From JBMYRH01 sp049602155 (GTDB lineage Bacteria; Myxococcota_A; UBA9042; PHBI01; JBMYRH01): a DNA stretch of 8,771 bases. This document shows positions 6,132-8,771 of the stretch, one piece after another; within the stretch, counting starts at the first letter, position 1, and the number at the start of each line of letters is the position of its first letter. The notes beneath the pieces were generated by a model. The model was not told the origin of the DNA and ran no database searches. It saw nothing but the letters and a program-made list of their open reading frames with translations. The translations under genes were made by a program, and so were the position numbers. The stretch is from the NCBI GenBank assembly GCA_049602155.1, contig JBMYRH010000060.1:1-8771 (forward strand), in the 5' to 3' direction.

Positions 6132-7523
6132 ATGCGGATCGGCATCCTTACAGAGTTTCCAAGCCCCAGCGTTCAGTCGGGCCCGGCGATCCAAACCCAG
6201 TTCCTGAAGCGGGGGCTGGAAGCGCGTGGGCATGAGACCGTCTTGATGGGCCCACGCCTGCCCTCAAGTGATGGCGGCCACGCAGAGGCTACGCACCAGT
6301 ACCCGAGCGTCCCGTGGCCCACTCACCCCAAAGTGCGCGTGGCCATGCCAGGCCCGTCAATGGGCCACCTCTGGAACGCTCCGGCCGTGGACCTCATCCA
6401 CGCCCAGACCAACACGATGATGTCAGACTACGCGAGCTGGATTCGGCGCATGTGGCAGGTGCCCGTCCTCAATACGCACACAGTGCATATCCCGAGCCAC
6501 AGTCACTTTGTGCTCTCGGACACCCTCTACGGCTCTGAGACCATCCGGGACACCTGTCGCCGCGCTGCGCGAGACGCAGAGCGGCGTTTCGCCCGCCTCT
6601 ACAATGGGGGCGACTGCCTCATCGTTCAGAACCGCCACCTCGTCGACTACTGGCGTGAGCGCGGGGTCATCGTCCCGATCGAGGTCGTCGGTCGCCCCAT
6701 CGACACGGACCGCTTCGACGCGACGGTGAAAGCAGACCCCTTCTCCTCAGATTGCCCGCCAGGCCACCGCTTCTTGGTCGTGTGTAGGCATGATCGCGAG
6801 AAGCGCCTCGATCACCTCATCGCGCTCTTCGCGAATCACATCTTCCCTCACGCGCCGCAGGCCACCTTGACCCTGATCGGCAGCGGCCCCGAGCACCTCA
6901 AGCTCGTCGCACAAGCCCGCACCTCACCGTTCCGAGCGCGGTTCCACTTCAAGGGGGAGCGTAACCACAACGCCCTCGCGTCCTGGTACCAACACGCTGA
7001 TGTGTTCGCCTACACCTCCCTCTCCGAGACCTTCGGGAACGTCATCAACGAGGCCCTTTGGTGCGGCACCCCTGTGGTCGCGCTCAACGATCGGATGGGG
7101 GTCTCTCACCAGGTGCAACACGGCGATAACGGACTCTTAATCCGGCCCTCTCGTGATGACACCGACACCGAATTCGCCGAGGCCTGCTTAAGCCTCATAC
7201 GGTCACCCAAGCGGCGCGACCTGATGGGCCGAGCGGCTCAGTCCGGGGCCCGGGAGACCTCTCACCCCGACCTCATCATCTCCCGATTTGAGGCCATCTA
7301 CGCCCGGGCACACACACACTGCCGAGCGATGCTCCCGACGCCACTCACCGACGCCAGCATGGCCAAACAGATGAGGGCCTTTGCCTTTCACATGGGGCGA
7401 TGGGCGTGGGGCCACGCCGCCGTCCTCGGGCTCGCCTACGCCGCAGCCCACATTGGAAGAGGCCGCGCCTCCGAGACCCGAGCTGATGAGCGGAGCCACC
7501 CACACACCGGCGTTCATCAGTGA
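6132..7523 (+). CDS. Glycosyltransferase, GT4-type, with C-terminal hydrophobic tail
   Basis: The 463-residue protein is a second GT-B glycosyltransferase, distinct from its divergent neighbour. It begins MRIGILTEFPSPSVQSGPAI, where the SGPAI region is the usual nucleotide-side glycine loop of the acceptor domain. HAQTNTMMS (90-98) and NTHTVHIPSHSHF (114-126) resemble the His-rich acceptor loops of GT4 enzymes acting on lipids. GRPIDTDRF (187-195) starts the donor domain, which has CRHDREKRLDHL (218-229), IGSGPE (249-254) and the EX7E pair Glu299-TFGNVIN-Glu307, then CGTPVVALND. After the normal end of the fold there are about 65 extra residues, including WAWGHAAVLGLAYAAAH (424-440), which could be a membrane-anchoring helix, and a charged His/Arg tail. 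ATG 6132 is preferred because it begins the family motif; GTG 6066 would add 22 Arg-rich residues. The gene is followed in the same direction, after 68 bases, by the ArgC-family gene. Confidence 0.9.
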   Translation: MRIGILTEFPSPSVQSGPAIQTQFLKRGLEARGHETVLMGPRLPSSDGGHAEATHQYPSVPWPTHPKVRVAMPGPSMGHLWNAPAVDLIHAQTNTMMSDYASWIRRMWQVPVLNTHTVHIPSHSHFVLSDTLYGSETIRDTCRRAARDAERRFARLYNGGDCLIVQNRHLVDYWRERGVIVPIEVVGRPIDTDRFDATVKADPFSSDCPPGHRFLVVCRHDREKRLDHLIALFANHIFPHAPQATLTLIGSGPEHLKLVAQARTSPFRARFHFKGERNHNALASWYQHADVFAYTSLSETFGNVINEALWCGTPVVALNDRMGVSHQVQHGDNGLLIRPSRDDTDTEFAEACLSLIRSPKRRDLMGRAAQSGARETSHPDLIISRFEAIYARAHTHCRAMLPTPLTDASMAKQMRAFAFHMGRWAWGHAAVLGLAYAAAHIGRGRASETRADERSHPHTGVHQ

Positions 7524-7579
7524 TGAGCCAGTAAAGTGCGCCGGTTGCGCGACGGTGTACCATGGCCTTCCCCAACGCG

Positions 7580-7585
7580 AGGAGG
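7580..7585 (+). promoter_or_regulatory. Ribosome binding site deciding the ArgC-family start
   Basis: AGGAGG stands six bases before ATG 7592. It lies inside the extension that would be coded if ATG 7562 were used, and so favours the later start. Confidence 0.75.
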
Positions 7586-7591
7586 AAGCTC

Positions 7592-8659
7592 ATGACCGCT
7601 CGACCGATTCGAGTCTCGATCGCTGGTGTCACCGCCTACACCGGGCAGGAGGCCGCGCGGCTCATCGCTGGGCACCCAGGCTTTCAGTTGGTGAGCGCCT
7701 CGAGTGACGCGATGGCAGGGCGTGATGTCAACGCCTTGCTCCCGGACCTAGGCCCGGATGGAGAGGCCACCATCGTTGGGCACGGTGATGCCGCCATGGC
7801 CGCGAGCGATCATGGCGCCGAGCTCGCCCTGTTGGCCACGCCCCCTCGCCGCTGCGCCGAGGTGAGCGCAGAACTGGTGAGCCGCGGCGTTCGGGTCATC
7901 GATCTGTCGGGCGCACACCGCCTCGTCGACCGCACCGCTCACTTGGCCGCCTATGGGACGCCTCGCGGCCCAGACCACACCGCCCTCTATGGGCTCACCG
8001 AGTGGACCGACACCGCTGCCCTTCGCCAAGCCACCCTCGTCTCGAACCCTGGCGGCTTCCCCTGCGCAGCCCTCCTGGCCCTGCTACCACTGCAACAAGC
8101 CGGCCTCTTGGGTCGCGGGCTGATCGTCGACGCCAAGTGCGGCACCACGGGTGCGGGGCGCACAGCGAAGTTATCTCTGCTCCACAGCGAACTCTACGAT
8201 GACGTCCACAGCGACCGGGTCGGGTGCCAACGTCACACCCCCGAGATCCTGCAAGAGCTCAAGCGACATGGCGGCGGCGACTACGCGCTCACCTTCGCGG
8301 CTCATCTCTTACCCGTGGCTCGCGGTATCTTGGTCACCCTCTACGTCGACCTGCCTGAGGGCGTTGACGCGATCCAAAGCGGGCACGCCGCTCGGGAGGC
8401 CCTGCGAACCTGCTACGCTGAGTCCCCCTTTTTGCGCATCTTGGAGCGCCCCGAGGACGTGCACCTCGGCGCAGCGGTGCGCACGAACCGATGCCTCATC
8501 GGCGTCGTCGGCGATCCTCACGGGCACCGCCTCGTCCTCACGAGCGCCGTGGATAACCTCCTAAAAGGCGGCGCAGGCCAAGCCGTCCAAAACGCGAACC
8601 TGATGTTCGGCTATGACATGACCGACGGGCTCAAGCTCGGCGCTGGCGGGAACCCCTGA
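7592..8659 (+). CDS. argC: ArgC-family reductase with glycine in place of the catalytic cysteine
   Basis: This 355-residue protein has the length and motif order of N-acetyl-gamma-glutamyl-phosphate reductase, the NADPH-dependent third step of arginine synthesis. The N-terminal nucleotide-binding segment is VSIAGVTAYTGQEAARL (8-24), against the usual GATGYTG. It is followed by VIDLSGAHRL (102-111), DAKCGTTGAGR (180-190, usually SGVSGAGR), QRHTPEI (213-219) with the expected base His215, HLLPVARGIL (238-247), and DNLLKGGAGQAVQNANLMFG (321-340). The active-site motif, normally NPGCYPTA, reads NPGGFPCAA: residue 155 (codon GGC, 8054-8056) is Gly, and a Cys appears at 158 in the place of the usual Thr. 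The frame is intact, so this is not an ordinary pseudogene. It may be an enzyme with a displaced nucleophile, a non-catalytic paralogue, or a single T-to-G error. ATG 7592 is chosen for its strong AGGAGG. The gene sits between a glycosyltransferase and a probable methyltransferase, with no other arg gene in view. Confidence 0.85.
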   Translation: MTARPIRVSIAGVTAYTGQEAARLIAGHPGFQLVSASSDAMAGRDVNALLPDLGPDGEATIVGHGDAAMAASDHGAELALLATPPRRCAEVSAELVSRGVRVIDLSGAHRLVDRTAHLAAYGTPRGPDHTALYGLTEWTDTAALRQATLVSNPGGFPCAALLALLPLQQAGLLGRGLIVDAKCGTTGAGRTAKLSLLHSELYDDVHSDRVGCQRHTPEILQELKRHGGGDYALTFAAHLLPVARGILVTLYVDLPEGVDAIQSGHAAREALRTCYAESPFLRILERPEDVHLGAAVRTNRCLIGVVGDPHGHRLVLTSAVDNLLKGGAGQAVQNANLMFGYDMTDGLKLGAGGNP

Positions 8660-8663
8660 GGCA

Positions 8664-8771
8664 ATGCAAGACAACGAATACGAACGGATGGCAGCCGCCG
8701 AAACTGACTCCTGGTGGTTCAAAGCGCGGCGACGCATCCTGAACCAAGCCGTCGGCCGGCTTGAGTTACCA
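8664..8771 (+). CDS. Probable class I SAM-dependent methyltransferase, N-terminus only
   Basis: Only the first 36 codons are in the window, open to its edge. They read YERMAAAETDSWWFKARRRI (residues 6-25), which matches the typical opening of a family of SAM-dependent methyltransferases found in surface-glycan and glycolipid loci (E.MA..E..HWWF.ARR.I). The SAM-binding motif itself would lie beyond the edge and cannot be checked. The start is four bases after the reductase stop, so the two genes are very probably cotranscribed. GAGG lies only two bases from ATG 8664, which is too close to be a good ribosome binding site. Translation may be coupled to the gene before, or ATG 8688 may be used. 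Confidence 0.65.
   Translation, partial: MQDNEYERMAAAETDSWWFKARRRILNQAVGRLELP

Noticed and set aside
7562..7591. Longer ArgC-family protein from ATG 7562
   Set aside because: The AGGAGG for ATG 7592 lies inside this extension, and the added residues have no counterpart in ArgC.
7524..7591. Possible promoter or terminator between the second glycosyltransferase and the ArgC-family gene
   Set aside because: No paired -35/-10 hexamers at proper spacing and no hairpin with a T-run could be found; the genes may be cotranscribed.

Overview
The window is GC-rich and gene-dense. It holds six coding regions, two of them cut by the window edges, and no RNA gene, insertion sequence, phage gene or CRISPR array that I can see. 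The large secreted lipoprotein built of cysteine-rich CDDGDxCT-type repeats, together with high GC and strongly G/C-ending codons, suggests a deltaproteobacterial-type predator or surface-associated lineage (Myxococcota or Bradymonadota). That assignment is inference from protein style only.

Layout. From 3366 down to the left edge (minus strand) runs one uninterrupted reading frame of 1122 codons with no stop in the window. It has a lipoprotein signal, an acidic linker, about 800 residues with some 124 cysteines, and the start of a cysteine-poor C-terminal domain. A 219-base divergent spacer (3367-3585) separates it from a plus-strand class I/II PLP aminotransferase (3586-4758). That gene converges on a minus-strand family-4-type glycosyltransferase (4755-5936), and the two reading frames overlap by four bases. 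A second divergent spacer (5937-6131) carries two clear dyads and leads into a second GT4-type glycosyltransferase on the plus strand (6132-7523). This is followed in the same direction by an ArgC-family reductase (7592-8659) and, four bases later, by the N-terminus of a probable SAM-dependent methyltransferase (8664 to the right edge).

How the genes may work together. Two glycosyltransferases, a methyltransferase and an aminotransferase are the usual contents of a cell-surface glycan or glycolipid locus, but no sugar-nucleotide gene, polymerase or flippase is visible, so the product cannot be named. The ArgC-family protein is the oddest member. It has the ArgC fold signatures (NAD(P)-binding N-terminus, RHTPEI histidine motif, DNLLKGGAGQ C-terminal motif), but the catalytic cysteine of the NPGC(Y/F)P motif reads as glycine, with a cysteine three residues later. 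It may be a changed or inactive reductase, an enzyme with a displaced nucleophile, or a base error. The second main point of interest is the lipoprotein, whose small cysteine modules are arranged in a higher-order repeat of 145 and 142 residues.
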